From Hydractinia symbiolongicarpus (lineage: Eukaryota; Cnidaria; Hydrozoa; Anthoathecata; Hydractiniidae), in the NCBI RefSeq assembly GCF_029227915.1, contig NC_079880.1:10937501-11001500 (forward strand): a DNA stretch of 64,000 bases, given 5' to 3'. Under the pieces are notes generated by a model, which was given only the letters and a program-made list of their open reading frames with translations, was not told where the DNA came from and did not search any database. A program made the translations under genes and the position numbers. Below are positions 11,568-23,624 of the stretch, in pieces; the first letter of the stretch is position 1, and every line of letters begins with the position of its first letter.

Positions 11568-14292
11568 TTTTTTTAACTTCTGTAAATTTAATTGTGAAAA
11601 CAAGTGAAGCGATATGTTAACTTGTACGGACTTCACATTTTTTAAAACAACGATTGACGTAATAACTTCACTGAATAAATAAAAAAACTGCTGTGCACGC
11701 TAAATTTTAAACAAAACGTTATTATCGAAACAGTAGATATTGGCATAAATAAATATATAAAGATTGAAAAATAAACAAAAACTGTTTTTACAGGATGTGG
11801 TCACTTCTCGATCTTTTCAGCTGGTCTTGGAATGAAGTACATAATCCTTAATGTTTAAATGTACTGTCAAAAAAAAAGCCCAGATCTTGGCAAACCACGT
11901 TGTCTTGTTTCCTTTGTGATCGCGTTTTACTCCTATAAAAATATTTAATAGAAGCAAGATCTTAAGAAAGATCATTTAAACGAGCAGGCTAGTTTCACGT
12001 GATCAGATACTAAAGGTTGGTTCCGTCTATGCGCCAACCGAGAATTAACCACTATCTGTATGTTAAATGCATAATTTCACACTAGGAGAATTGTGACTTT
12101 GAAACTTTTAATTTTATTACCACATTGTGCAAAATATAATGCAAAAGTATCAAAAATCACACTAAGCAAGATAAACTCCAATCGTGCATAAACGCCTTCA
12201 ATATTCTTTCCTTTTCTTATAATTAACATTTCGTTATAAAGATTTTTCTAAATTAACACATAAACATGTCTCACAATTGGTCCTTTAAGCCATGTTCACA
12301 TCAATGAGAATAACGTAGCTAATACTTATGGTAATTCGCATGTTACAGTGTGAACAGTTCCCTTGTTCGTATGTTATTGTTTTTTCATGTTATTTGTACG
12401 AAGTACATGAAAATAAAGTTTTTGATATTTTTCTCATGCGACTGGGAAACATCAAAGCAACACCACTTGATCTCTATTAAGTGAAGACGTAAATGTTTTG
12501 TTTTAAAAGTTTTGACCAAAACAAAAAAATGCTTTGATTTTAATCTTCTTTTCTTTATTATTTGGATCATAAAAATGTCGTGTGGAGCACCAGAATTTTA
12601 AAGCCGACACGACTTCGTGGTCTATTTGATGTGAGCACCTAAGTAAGAACTGTTTCGCATATTTTCATTTCCGGGATTTCTTATTCACATGCATAAGTTT
12701 TTACTTAGGGATAGCGCTATTGGCATTGATGTGAACCTGGCTTCACTTCTTCGATTAGAAAGTTATATTTTACATTAGTCGTTAAAAAAAATTCTACTTT
12801 ATCCATATGGTTAACAATCAACACATCTTCAGATCCAGAAATTATATCATTATATTATTACAGGGATCAAAGGGTTAAGCCTTGATAAAACGCGTTATGG
12901 TAGCTTTAGATCTATTCTTTATTCAATATACCGAGAAAACGAGGGAACATGACAAGTCAAGACACCTGAAACACTGGTGCATTACAGTACGTAACGCACT
13001 AGGGCACGTAGAAATTTGGACACACAATGCACAATTAGCACACTCAAAAGATCGCCTAATTTAATTTTCTTTAAATAAACTCCTAAATAAAACGTAGTCC
13101 TTAATAGAAATGAGATAAGCTCGTTGTGGTTGTTATTAACGTTTATACCGCTGTTGTGGATTTGGTTATTGTTGTTGTTGATTTTGTCACTGCTGTTGTT
13201 GTTGTGTTTGTTGATGCTTTTATTGCATTAAATATAATAAAAACTGTTGGCTTTTTTCTACATCTAATATTTACAGGTACGTGTGTCTAAAAATTTGTGA
13301 AAAATTTGAAAAAAAAGGGGCACTAATTGTTAATTTCAGGGAGAAACCGAAGCAGGGGCATTTCTAAAGTTTACTTTGCTATAAATGCTATCCTAACAAA
13401 TACCAACTTTTCTCAAATGAAGTTTCCATTCCTTTCTGAAAATCTTTTAAAATCGAATTAGAGATCAAAAACAATTGCGCGCGATAATCGTTTATTTATT
13501 TCTAAAAAAGGTTTTTTGTTGGTCAAAGTGTGCTTACTTAAGATGGTAGATCTCTTAGTTTTGAATTTTTTTTACACATTGTCAAGTGATAAATCCACTA
13601 CTTATAAACAAATGGTAAAGGTGCGTAAATTTCTAGCACATACATTTAATAAGTTGTCGACCTGTTTCTACAAGTTTGCCGTTAAAAATCAGATAGACTT
13701 ATTTTTGAAAACGTCACTATTTTTAGCTTAACTTAATTTTAGATATAAAGATAAACATCAAGTCTAATCATATTATTGCATTTAATAAAAGCCTCTTTAA
13801 TGTGCAAATAAGAGATTTTCCCTGAACCCTAAATTATGTATCACCCGTTATCCATCAGAGTGAATACAGTATAAACATGCAAAATAGACCTGGTGTACAT
13901 TTGCTGTTTTTGTGTATATTTTATTGTTTTTTGTTTTCTTAATATCCGTGTATTTATGCTTATTATAAATCAAAATTTAAATGTTTTTTTATCGCACAAA
14001 AAACCGCCATTCTGTGAAAGAATTATATTCTTTTTTTGGTTACATTTAGAATCGTCACATTCCAGTCTTTCGTCGCACAAATTGACATGATAATTGTTCC
14101 TTATATATATAAAGTGATTATACAGTGATTTCTCTTATTCAGAAGACCACGTTTTTGACTTCCATTCCATACATCTTGACGCAATATAAGACGTATCGTC
14201 GGGAAGTATTTCATAGGAGTGACATGATGGATGACGAGGTTCAGTTACGCCAGAAAAGTAGTCAACCACCTTTGTGCCGTTGAAGTCATTTG
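11133..14292. repeat. Right copy of ~3.15-kb tandem duplication
   Basis: Direct repeat of 7985-11132. It differs by scattered substitutions, a few single-base indels and a 9-bp insertion near 14130-14138. The outer breakpoint is near 14292 (…CATTTG|TTG). Only about 2 bp of homology (TG) is shared by the two original breakpoints, which points to end-joining or microhomology-mediated duplication rather than recombination between repeats. A GTT-rich microsatellite lies at ~13125-13221. Confidence 0.9.
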
Positions 14293-14534
14293 TTGTTGCA
14301 ATATGCATCGCTCTGTTATGCTGTTATGGTTATGCCAAGGTTTGTGACAGTAGAAACGAAGTTGGGTGAAATTAATAAATTTTCGTAAGTCACCCAAACC
14401 GGACACAGTCAAGAGAAACCTGCCCGTTGAAACATCATTGAGTAATGAGATGTTATCTGAATTGATCTGGTTTGTAAGCAGTTGATCTGGAATTGAGCCA
14501 TTCTGCACGACGTTGCCAAATTTTGTCCATCCTC
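14100..14534 (-). pseudogene. Exon of an uncharacterised extracellular module, broken by frameshift and stop
   Basis: An acceptor-like ...TTAATAG precedes 14534, and the frame then reads WTKFGN ... 'LLTNQINSDN' ... 'FTQLRFYCHKPWH'. A ~14-bp local duplication (about 14321-14334) shifts the frame. The following 'NGTKVVDYFSG' part continues in a second frame until a 9-bp insertion adds a stop at 14135-14137. The chimeric gene at 10821 has an intact version of the second half. I know similar modules only as parts of unnamed cnidarian secreted proteins. Upstream exons (above 14534) were not found. This copy looks dead unless the sequence has local errors. Confidence 0.6.
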
Positions 14535-15690
14535 CTATTAATAGGTAATCTTTTTTTTAAGATACGATTGCGTAAGTCTTTCCACAACACAATAATTATC
14601 GGTCACTTTCTCATGACCAGATATTGTTGTGCCCAAGTGTGGGGCTACGTTAAAATTCACTAAATCAAAACAAAATCTCAATAGAGGGGGGTTTATTTTC
14701 TAATTATGTTTAACCGTAAGGAACCGTTACAGTGTGATTGTCTGCTCATATTAATAGTTTTATATTTATATTTATTTTTATAATAAATTCTTTGTTGTAT
14801 TGTTGTCGTAATGCCTGTCTCCTGTTTTCATGTTGTCTGTTTCTGTGTAACGACAGTTAGTTGTACATATTGTATTGTGTAGAGAAGGTTGTTTGGTTCA
14901 GTTACCTTGAATCTACAGATTATCCTTGCGAAAAGGGAGATCTTGCACTGCGTTTTGATCCTCTGCAATTTTAACTTCAAGGGTCGTTAGACCAGTTTCA
15001 TAATCACAGCTTGCTGTCTTGTTATCTCATTATCATATAAATTTTAGCTACAATACTCAGTTTAACAATTTCTTTTTCTTTTCATACAACATAAATTCAC
15101 ACATTCGTAGAAATGTGTGATTTGGTATGGGCTGCGGTCTGTCATGGTGGTAACGAAAAGTTAAAAGGGGCGCGAATAGTATCAAAATCAAAACCACCAC
15201 AAATAACGCGCTATATTGACCAAAAGTTTTTGTTTATGTATTGTTTTTTTGCGTGTAGCGGCTTTTTTTTGTTGCTTTCTTAATATCTAGCTTTATAAAG
15301 CATACTCAAAATAATGAAACCAGTAGATATATATTCTATTGGAATTTCGAGAAATCTCGCATCAAATGAGAGTGTCCATTGTCTTGAAATGATTGTTTTG
15401 ATTTACTGTATGTTGACAATGTTATAATGTTCGAAATTGACTCGAGTTGTGTGCTCTCCAGCCATATTTCAGTTATCGAACAATAGTCATAACTTTTAAT
15501 ATGATTCAATTTGTCATCATCTCTTTTTCTAAGTTTGTTGTCTAATATTTTATACCGAATTTTTTTATTGTATATCTTATATTTTAATAAATACATTTTA
15601 ATTATTTATCAACGTAGTGTTGTGTGAATGTTTAAACCGCTTCAGTTCTTGTTGTTTTTACATGAGACATTAGAAATTCGATTGACAATA
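14535..15690. other. Non-coding stretch, nothing recognised
   Basis: No further exon of the module gene was recognised here. The open frame at 15336-15596 has no signature. AT-rich. Confidence 0.4.
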
Positions 15691-15905
15691 TTTTATGTTA
15701 AAACTTGGACATCCATGTGTATGTGTACAAATTAAAGCAACATTTTACGACGTTTCGGGTGTCATGCACCCATTTTCAAGTAAACTTAAAATTATACAAC
15801 TATTATTATTATTATTATTCCGAATATTAATACAGGATATAGCCACTTCAGTGTTGGAAACACAGTTATCAATGTGGGTGCTGTGTTCGGAACGTATACA
15901 TTAAG
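15690..15905. repeat. Dispersed repeat shared with 59.76-59.87 kb
   Basis: The stretch 'GCCACTTCAGTGTTGGAAAC' and its flanks recur at about 59810, where they interrupt another repeat. An (ATT)n microsatellite lies at ~15801-15820. Confidence 0.5.
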
Positions 15906-15918
15906 TATACACTGGTAA

Positions 15919-16062
15919 TACCTACCCAATTTCCCTCACATGGCATAGGTTGAGTCCTAGCTGTGGTAAAGGCACTTGCTAAACATGCCCGCGCTGTGGA
16001 CCGAACGACGGATCTTGCGATTGCGAAGCGAACTCCATAACCACAAGACTACGCGCAGGTCT
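15919..16062 (-). repeat. 5'-part of a tRNA-derived SINE
   Basis: On the minus strand a tRNA-like head (GTAGTCTTGTGGTTATGGAG, A-box-like; GTTCGGTCC, weak B-box) is followed by the unit 'CCATGTGAGGGAAATTGGG' found in the full SINEs at 24219-24576 and 33840-34213. It is truncated before the 3' tail. Confidence 0.65.
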
Positions 16063-17100
16063 GTAAAAACAAGAACGTTGCCATAGATACAAGATATATA
16101 AACATAATCAATAAAATATTTAAGTATGTGTACAATACGAATGTGTGATCAAACTGGACGGTTTTCTTGTTTATTGATTCGTTATAACAGTAGTCCCCGC
16201 CTGTGTATAAAATCTAAAAATTCGACAGACAATATAATTCAGACATGCTAACCCTGATCTGGGAACAGGCAAAGAACGTTAACAACAGCTAGGAAGAACT
16301 GGTAATCCGCCTGTAATTATGTGGTACATGCAGATGCGGCTAATTATATGGAAGAGATTCTTTTTGTATGAAATTTCCACACTATACCTCGTTTCTCGTA
16401 TCATGTTAATTCAGTTAGTTTTCATAAATAATTTCATGATATGAAATTTATCAGTCACACAAATCACTTGAGTAGTTGTTTTTTTCCTCGAATCCATAAC
16501 AATATGATGACATGCAGCACTTTAAATTTTTCGCGATAAAAATACTTATGCGTTTCTATCCGACAGAGAGGGATGCAAAGGTAAAAATTTGGATGCTATA
16601 TATTGTTTCACGGAGAAAATTGTTTATATTTTTAATTTTCTTTTTCACTGGGACTTGAAGAAAAATTAAAGAAACTTAAAAAACGCTAGGACCTAAAAGT
16701 GTGTCAATATCGCTGAGGAACATTTGTCTATTTCTACCTGGATTCTGTCCATGATAAAATGTGATTTTTAAGTGTGACAAGTGATATTTTAGAGACTGAC
16801 ATAATCTTATGCCCTAATGTTATTTACCTCCGTGGTAGATTTTTGAGAGGAATTAAAAACAACCGCATAACAGTAACAGAATCCGTTATGCATTTTAAAA
16901 TTTTCTGGAATTTAAAAATTCAATAATCTTATGCCATGGTGTTAATCCTATCGTTACAACGTGAAGCCGCCACGATATTATTTTAAACTTTTAGAACACG
17001 TGCAATGGAATTGTTGTACGTTAGTAGATGTTGTAAAAGCTTCAAGTTTCAAAACCATCTTAGAAGGTTTGAAAGTCGGCAATCTGATGAATTCGTTACA
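16063..17100. other. Non-coding stretch, nothing recognised
   Basis: AT-rich; no gene or repeat terminus recognised. Confidence 0.4.
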
Positions 17101-17103
17101 ACT

Positions 17104-17872
17104 GTCGTCGTGACACTACATGTCGCAAAAAACGCCACTATATGTCGCAACACAATATGTCACAAGAAAATACAAAATTGACACTATATGTCGAAAATCC
17201 ATTCTTTTTAAAAAGCTTACCTCCCGTATGAATTTAATGTTGACACTTGGCAGGTATGTACAGGACATTATAAGGATTAAAAGTACGTAGCCTAAATTTG
17301 GTACTGAAACTTCTTCCAAATTAATTGTCATTTGAAACCCTGCTTAAAAAGTAAATTAAAATAAATACACAGAAATGGCACATAGATTGAAAGACGGAAA
17401 TTTTAGTTGCTTTATTTGCATTTGCGTTTACCCCTTTTGTGCCTGATTTTAAATTTTTGTGATTAATTTTAGTATCAAAGGCTTTATTAACCAAGGTTTA
17501 CGAATGAATAATAATAGAATCAAAATTACCAAAAAACCTGACCTTTGAGTTAACATCTTTATATGCATGTTCTGCTAACCAAAATATCAAACAAAAGACC
17601 TAAACATAACATAACATCTTCAAGACTATACACTTTTCGGCCACTTTATTAAAAGAATGGCAAGATCTTTACATTCGTCTGTTTTGATCGCGTCTCAGGA
17701 CGCAACAGGAGTGTAAATGTCACCTGTCCTGTAAATAATGCGAGCCAAGTTACTATCTTAAACATTGCGACATATAGTGGCGTTTTTTGCGACATATAGT
17801 GGCGTTTGCGAAATATAGTGGCGTTTGCGACATATAGTGTTGCAAGTTGCAACATATAGTGTCACGACATTT
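17104..17872. mobile_element. ~770-bp non-autonomous DNA element with CACTATATGTCGC subterminal repeats
   Basis: The two ends are inverted copies (TGTCG.CGTGACACTA.ATGTCGC at the left; its complement ending TAGTGTCACGACA at the right). Each end also carries repeated GCGACATATAGTGGCG units: about three at the left and four or five in tandem at 17766-17862. CACTA termini suggest the EnSpm/CACTA superfamily, but an unambiguous 3-bp target duplication is not visible. Open frames here (17116-17331, 17649-18052) are made of these repeats. Confidence 0.65.
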
Positions 17873-17879
17873 GTACTTA

Positions 17880-18600
17880 TGTACTTCAGTACATTTTATA
17901 TATTTAATCTGGTTTATCCACGAGGGTTGGAACGCTAATGCTTTTGTATTTTCAGTTTCACTTATTTCAGAATGTTTACTTATAAGAAGAAGTTTATTAA
18001 GCTTTTTTTTATATTTTACCCGTTTTCCACTAGACATCATTACAGTATTCATTTTATTGTTAAAGGTTTATCATTTATTGAACATGATAGTTTAGATGAT
18101 CCATGATCCTTCTCCCATCATCGGGCAAAGTAAAATGATGTTGAGCATCTATTTATATAACTGCAGAGGATACAAATTTATAAGAATTAATAAAATAGAA
18201 ACAAACCGTTAAATACAGTTAAACGGTAATCAGCATTTTTCAGCATTTTCCAGAAAAAATTTAGTTGTTCTAAACCACCTTGAAACTTAAAATTTAAGTG
18301 GCAATCGATTGTCTCTTCCTAACATTTTTTTTTTATTGTAAAATAGTATTACAAAGTAGTGCGAAATTGAGTCGAAGAATTAGTTCATTTGTTGCTATTG
18401 TTAAGACAATACAAAGCTTTTAGTGCCGCTTCAATCGTTTTCTTAAAATTCACGTCTCTGCGCAATAACGAGTAAAGTCATTATTTGCCTGAAAAATAAT
18501 GGGAAATAAATGGTACGAAAATAGTATAAAATGACATTTTTTGGTAAAACAACTCAAAGGTTAAACTCTTCATAGAGCGAATTAATATCTACAAAAATAA
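17880..18600. other. Non-coding stretch, nothing recognised
   Basis: Open frames exist on both strands (to 18095) but without domain, signal or splice support. Confidence 0.35.
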
Positions 18601-18650
18601 ATAAATGTGAAATTCTCGACCAATCACGGCTCGGAATAAAACCAGCCTCC

Positions 18651-18715
18651 TCCAGGGCATTTTTCGTCAGACCTATCAATAAGCGCAGCGCCGATGAGAG
18701 ACAAAAAGCCCTGGA
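18651..18715. ncRNA. GC-rich long stem-loop, candidate structured RNA or promoter element
   Basis: TCCAGGGC at 18651 pairs with GCCCTGGA ending at 18715, continuing through TTTTT/AAAAA and GTC/GAC with two small bulges (~16 bp). The ~31-nt loop contains GCGCAGCGCCG. GC content stands out from the surroundings. The loop motif GCGCCGATG (18688-18696) is complementary to 18767-18775. A CCAAT box (18620) and a TATA-like TATATAAA (18759-18766) are close by. No known RNA family was recognised. Confidence 0.3.
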
Positions 18716-18758
18716 AACGAATATATACAGGTCAAACTCTTACACGTTTGGAAGAAAA

Positions 18759-18984
18759 TATATAAACATCGGCGCCCTTTTCCCACGTTAAGCGAAGACG
18801 TGTGTTCTAATATCTCATATCTTCACACGCACAATGAACTAACAAAGAAGTATGCAAGAATTGTAAATTTTTCGTCAACAAAAACAATTAAATGAACTGG
18901 GAAATACAATTTACAAATGACTGGACTTGGAGAACGCTGTAAGAAATGTTTTGGACTAACACTTCTAAGAAAGTTTCAGAAACC
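18759..18984 (+). promoter_or_regulatory. Candidate promoter and 5' exon with strong splice donor
   Basis: TATATAAA at 18759-18766 is followed by ~200 nt ending at a strong donor (TTT|GTAAGTAC, GT at 18985). The exon contains several short upstream frames and a 24-codon frame starting at 18917 that reads into the donor. No downstream exon was recognised on the plus strand, so this could be the start of a long non-coding RNA or of a gene whose other exons I could not find. Confidence 0.25.
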
Positions 18985-18989
18985 TTTGT

Positions 18990-19990
18990 AAGTACACTAG
19001 TGGTAAGACTTCTTATAAACAAGAATACATCAACTTATATTTAAAGTTGACTGTGCTGTTAAATTGTACATCTCATATGTAAGTTTCTAAAATAATTGCG
19101 CATTATATATATACAGTGTTATAACATTCCGCATTCTATTACACCAGCTGAAATTTTCTTAATTATTTAAAAATTTTCACTTCAATTAAACAACTTTGAC
19201 ACAATTGTAAAATTTACATTTTTTTGTTTTTCTTTGTAACACGATTCGTTTCATCAGATACAGACATACATCTCACAAATTATAAAAATAATTAACGATT
19301 TTATGACATTAAAATGATGTTTATTTAAATACCATAACTTTAAATTTAATTACATATATTAATAAATAACAACTTCGATTTCTATATTCTTCTTTACAAC
19401 TGATATTTCACTAACAAAAGGCTGTTTTTGTGTCTGTAAAAAAAATTAAAAAATCAGTGCATTTTTTTTTCAATTAATAAGGTAAGGCTTTGTTGTAAAT
19501 TTACTTACAAGTAAGTAGTCTGATAAACGGACCCGTTTTTTTAGAGAAATTGAAATGAATGAACTCACGTTACATTTGCTTGTTTATGAGAAATAAATTT
19601 AAAATGAAATCCATGGTCTAAAAATGGTATTTTTAATACACAATAAATAAGATGTGAATTATATGTACAGTGGTATGTTAATTTGCAAGGAAAAAATAAA
19701 GATAAAAAAAATTGTAATACGTAAATCTATTTTAGGGCCAAAAAAACACACACATTACTTTGAGAAAGCTCTTGCGGTTCCTTAAAACTTATGTGACGTG
19801 TAGGGTATACGTTTAAAGAAATGCATTTACATTACATGTTCTTATGAAACTACAAAAATTCGACCTGAGGCTGGCTGTTCTTGGTTTTTGAGACTTTTTC
19901 TTATTTTGTTCTTAATAGTAAGAACAGAACTCGAATTTCCAAGTTTCTTTAAACGAAAGTTGCATGTGAATGACATTTTATGACAAATAT
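18990..19990. other. AT-rich non-coding stretch
   Basis: Nothing recognised; 3' flank of the minus-strand gene that ends at 19996. Confidence 0.4.
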
Positions 19991-19995
19991 TTAAG

Positions 19996-20431
19996 TTAAT
20001 CGTAAGACACAGCATACATATCTGCACATGACCTGCCTCTGTTATTAGAATCCTTATCTCTTAAGTCTTCAAGGTACCATATTCTTAACTCTTTTTCATA
20101 TTCTTTAGTTATGTTTACATCATCAAATTGAAGATACGGCGAGTTTCTATGATATCCAGGAAGAGAGTAACGATCACGCGGATTTGAATTCGCAATTGTG
20201 ATTATGTTGTGCTTGTCAGCTATTGCAGTATAAACAAACCTTTTTTGGTCATATTGACATCCCCATCGCGAGCCATGGTTACCGTGGTGTATGGCGCAAT
20301 TCAATGTAGCTATACCCGTATGTTTAAGTTTTAACTTTGTCATAGTGCCAGTATGCTTAATGTAAAATTACCATAGCCATCATCCTTTGCACCAAAAGAA
20401 ACATTTGTAGCTCGTAACTTCCAACCGTCCA
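19996..20431 (-). pseudogene. Extracellular-module gene ('HHGNHGSRWGC' type), one-base frameshift
   Basis: After an acceptor (...CTATTATAG, AG at 20433-20432) the frame reads 'DGWKLRATNVSFGAKDDGYG' up to about 20354. It then continues one frame over as 'TKLKLKHTGIATLNCAIHHG', 'RFVYTAIADKHNI', 'RIWYLEDLRDK' and 'GRSCADMYAV' to a stop at 19996. The two halves look like one module split by the loss of a single base at about 20353-20354. The module is familiar as an unnamed domain in cnidarian and other invertebrate secreted proteins; its function is unknown to me. A strong donor (CTG|GTAAGTT, exon end 21028) upstream would join in phase 1 and may mark the preceding exon, and a TATATATA lies near 21530. 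A real polymorphism, a sequencing error or a pseudogene would each explain the break. Confidence 0.55.
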
Positions 20432-22615
20432 CTATAATAGAATTATAATCATTATTAATGAATAAAACTATATTGAAATTCGAAAATATATTGGAATTTA
20501 AAACTATATTGGAATTTAGAACTATATTGAAATTTATACACATGTTGTTTTGTAACTAAAAAAATCAAACTGTCCATTAAGGAAAAAAGCATTGTGTCAA
20601 ACTTAAATTATTTGTGCAGGATTACTTATACAAATATAGCTCACGTGTGCACCGTTGTTCCTATAAATTATAACGATTTCTCATATAACGTAAAAATCGA
20701 TCACATTAGGAAGCAAGGCAATAGGATTGCTGAGATCTCCGTTACGTTAACTTTTTTATGTAATTTTTCCACCCTGGCTAACCAGACTTAGTTTTTAATT
20801 TTTGTGGTTGAACAAAGAATTATTTTGTAGCAGCCAGAAAATATATTTTAAGCGAGAACAAAATGCATATATAAATTTATAACTCCAAAATCTACTAAGA
20901 TAACTACTATAATAAAAATAAATAACTACATTTCACAACTAATTATCTATATATTTTCCTAGAAAAATTAGTACAGAATTTTTAAGGCATTATGGGATAA
21001 AAATAAGTAGATTTTAGTTGAACTTACCAGTAAACATCAGAAATGAGATCTTTGCCTCAAGATATCCAAGAATATTTTACGGACTATAGTAATAATAGCA
21101 TTTTTTGACCTCATTGGCCTCAACAACGTTTTCACTCGATCGAACTTCTTCTCAAATAATACATGGAAGTTTAAAGGAACCGTTTAGTTGTAGGAAAATT
21201 TCACAATGAATACCAAAGAAAAAACTTCCGTTGCGGTTATTGTTGTGATTAGAAACGGAAAATATATGCTCAAATCTTTAGTTTAAACAATAGCTCATTA
21301 ATCATTCTGTTAATTTCAACCGAAAAACTTTTAGAACCGAAAAAAGTTGTACATCTTTCCTGTTTACATGGTAAGTTTATTTTAGCTTTAAGTGCCTACG
21401 ACTGTTTTTAATAGAAAGATTACGACTGAGGAAACGATATTATATACGCATTTTTTCATCCACTCAATTTAAAGCATGGCTTAGCGATCGTTAAAAAATA
21501 CACAGCAGTTATCTTGTTTTCTCAACTACAATATATATATAGGATAGGAGGTATGATAACTTCACTTATGTTATTGTATTTGAGGTGTATTTTATGTTTG
21601 TGTCTGTTTTATTATACATCTTTCAAAAAATTCATAGAACAATATGTTCATCACGAAATTAAGAAATTCAGAAAGAGAAGATAATTTTTAACAAAATATA
21701 TTAATCATAAGAAAGCCTTAACCTCGTTCCCAAGGCTTTATCCCCTTTAAGACTATTTACTGGAAATGACGTTATGAAATCCAAAAAAGTAAAAATTCTA
21801 AAAGTTTATTTGTCTAGTATTTTGATCCAATTGAAACTTTAAACTTTCTCTAGGAAATTCAGGCTCAAAACTAAATAGGTTGATTGGGCATGTTTACTAA
21901 CATGAATACAAAATAAAAGCTCTATAATTAAATAAATTAAAAAAAACAACATATAAACATATAGTATAAATTATTTAAAGAAAATTCATACCATTATAGC
22001 TTGTGTTTTTCTTCTTAGTCATGATTTAAAATGTCAGCTTTCGTAACATAATGCCAACCTCGTTCCGAGGGCCTGTTGCCTTTCTGATGAAATTGATTCC
22101 GTAATAACGGCTCAGGGGCAACAAGACCCAGGGGACGAGGTTGATATAATGCTTTTTTTTAAGAACACTGAGCTTAGAGAACCCTCAAAATGTTCTTATT
22201 TTTAACAAGAGGAGTGCAAACACAAAGATATGTTGTTGTGATTTTAAATTGTTCTTATGCTTTTTTATACAATTTTTCTTTAAACAAAAATGCAAAGCTT
22301 GTAGTCAGGACTTTTATTTCTCCCTTTAAAAATTAATTACTTTTCAACAACTGTTAAAAAAAATGGGAACAGGGTTAAACAGAATACAATGGAAAGTTAA
22401 AAAGTCGGAGTATATATGCTTTTACTAACATAACATATTCAGAAGTTTCTTATTTTTATTTTATTCAGGCAGAGCTATTTAGGCACTTAAAAAAATAAAA
22501 CTGTGGAAAATAAACTTTAGAATAAGAAAAACTCGTGCAGATAACCGTCAGATGGGTAACTTAATAAACGCATAAAAATACAGCCTTGGAAATTTTTGAT
22601 AAGGATATTCAGTCA
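20432..22615. other. Putative intron and 5' flank, otherwise non-coding
   Basis: 20432-21027 would be the intron if the donor at 21028 is used. Beyond that, AT-rich DNA with two GC-richer patches around 21720 and 22060 that share 'AACCTCGTTCC' and look like remnants of a dispersed repeat. Confidence 0.35.
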
Positions 22616-22621
22616 AAATTT

Positions 22622-22967
22622 TTATCAGTCAAGTGGCCTTCGAAAACTTTTTTCGGGCCCCGTTAGCAGGATATTTCCGCTAAGATTCAGACCCCCTCCT
22701 CCCCCTCTTTTAGCAGATTTCCGTCTGTGAAATACACACATTCGGATAAATTTTTGACAGGCTCGGGGGCGTGTTTTGTAGATAAAAGTTATCGGAATTG
22801 ATGAAAAGAGGAATTATGCTCACGAACGACGAAGAATGTTCAGGCCACGAACAAATTTTTAAAATTTCTCAATCCTTAGCGGATTTCTTTTTCAAGCTTC
22901 AGACCCCCTCCCCCTTAGCGGCGATATCCCGCTAACGGAGCCCGAAAAAATTTTTCGAAGGCCCCCC
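22622..22967. mobile_element. ~345-bp MITE with long imperfect terminal inverted repeats
   Basis: The left end (GGCCTTCGAAAACTTTTTTC, then GGGCCCCGTTAGC..GATATTTCCGCTAA) is matched in inverted form at the right end (TTAGCGGCGATATCCCGCTAACGGAGCCCG, then TTTTTCGAAGGCC). The arms are ~50 bp. No coding capacity. Confidence 0.7.
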
Positions 22968-23189
22968 CAAAAGTTACCATTTAGCAGACGTAACGTCATA
23001 TCCAGAACTGAAGCTTGCTAAAAATGTCGAAAAATCACCAAATTTTAACGGCGCTACGCTTCAGCCGTTATTAAAAGATTTGGAGGAAGAGGATGGATAT
23101 TTTTTATTCCCCCCTCCCTGACCGCCTTCTCTCTGGGTACGAATGGGATTAAATTATTATAGTAATTATATATAATTTGTACTAGCCAG

Positions 23190-23261
23190 GAGACCCAGCG
23201 TAATTTTTCTTACCATCTGGAAATCAGAGTAAGTAAGGTGGGAAAAATTACGCTGGGTCTC
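23190..23261. repeat. Perfect 20-bp inverted repeat, 32-nt loop
   Basis: GAGACCCAGCGTAATTTTTC at 23190-23209 is the exact complement of 23242-23261. It is followed by a GC-richer tract (CTGGCCGCGCTTTTTGATTGG) that looks like part of a dispersed repeat. Confidence 0.8.
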
Positions 23262-23624
23262 AAACGATTTTTCTGCGGCCAAAATCTGGCCGCGCTTTTT
23301 GATTGGCTAATTCTATTGTTCTCTGCTCATGTGATTATTATCGGGGAAAGCCCTTTTCATCCCGAAAATTCCAGCGAGTGGTTTCACTCACCCTAATAAA
23401 CATTAGTGTTCTACAAAGTTTTTACCAAAGTAAGATTTGGCCAAGCTTGGTAAACAACTCACAGATAAATTAAAATGTCCTCTGAAGCGATTAGTCACAT
23501 TGTTCGATTTAAACTCGGGGTTTCTGCTGAGTAATTTGTTCGCGTCTAAGATTTAGTTTGAGAGAAACTTATTTTATCAACTCAAAGAAGAAAGCTTAGT
23601 TAACTAAGCTAAATTTGTTCCTAC

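Noticed and set aside
17766-17862. Regularly spaced repeats resembling a CRISPR-like array
   Set aside because: The units have no unique spacers of constant length, match the inverted end of the same element, and the window is eukaryotic.
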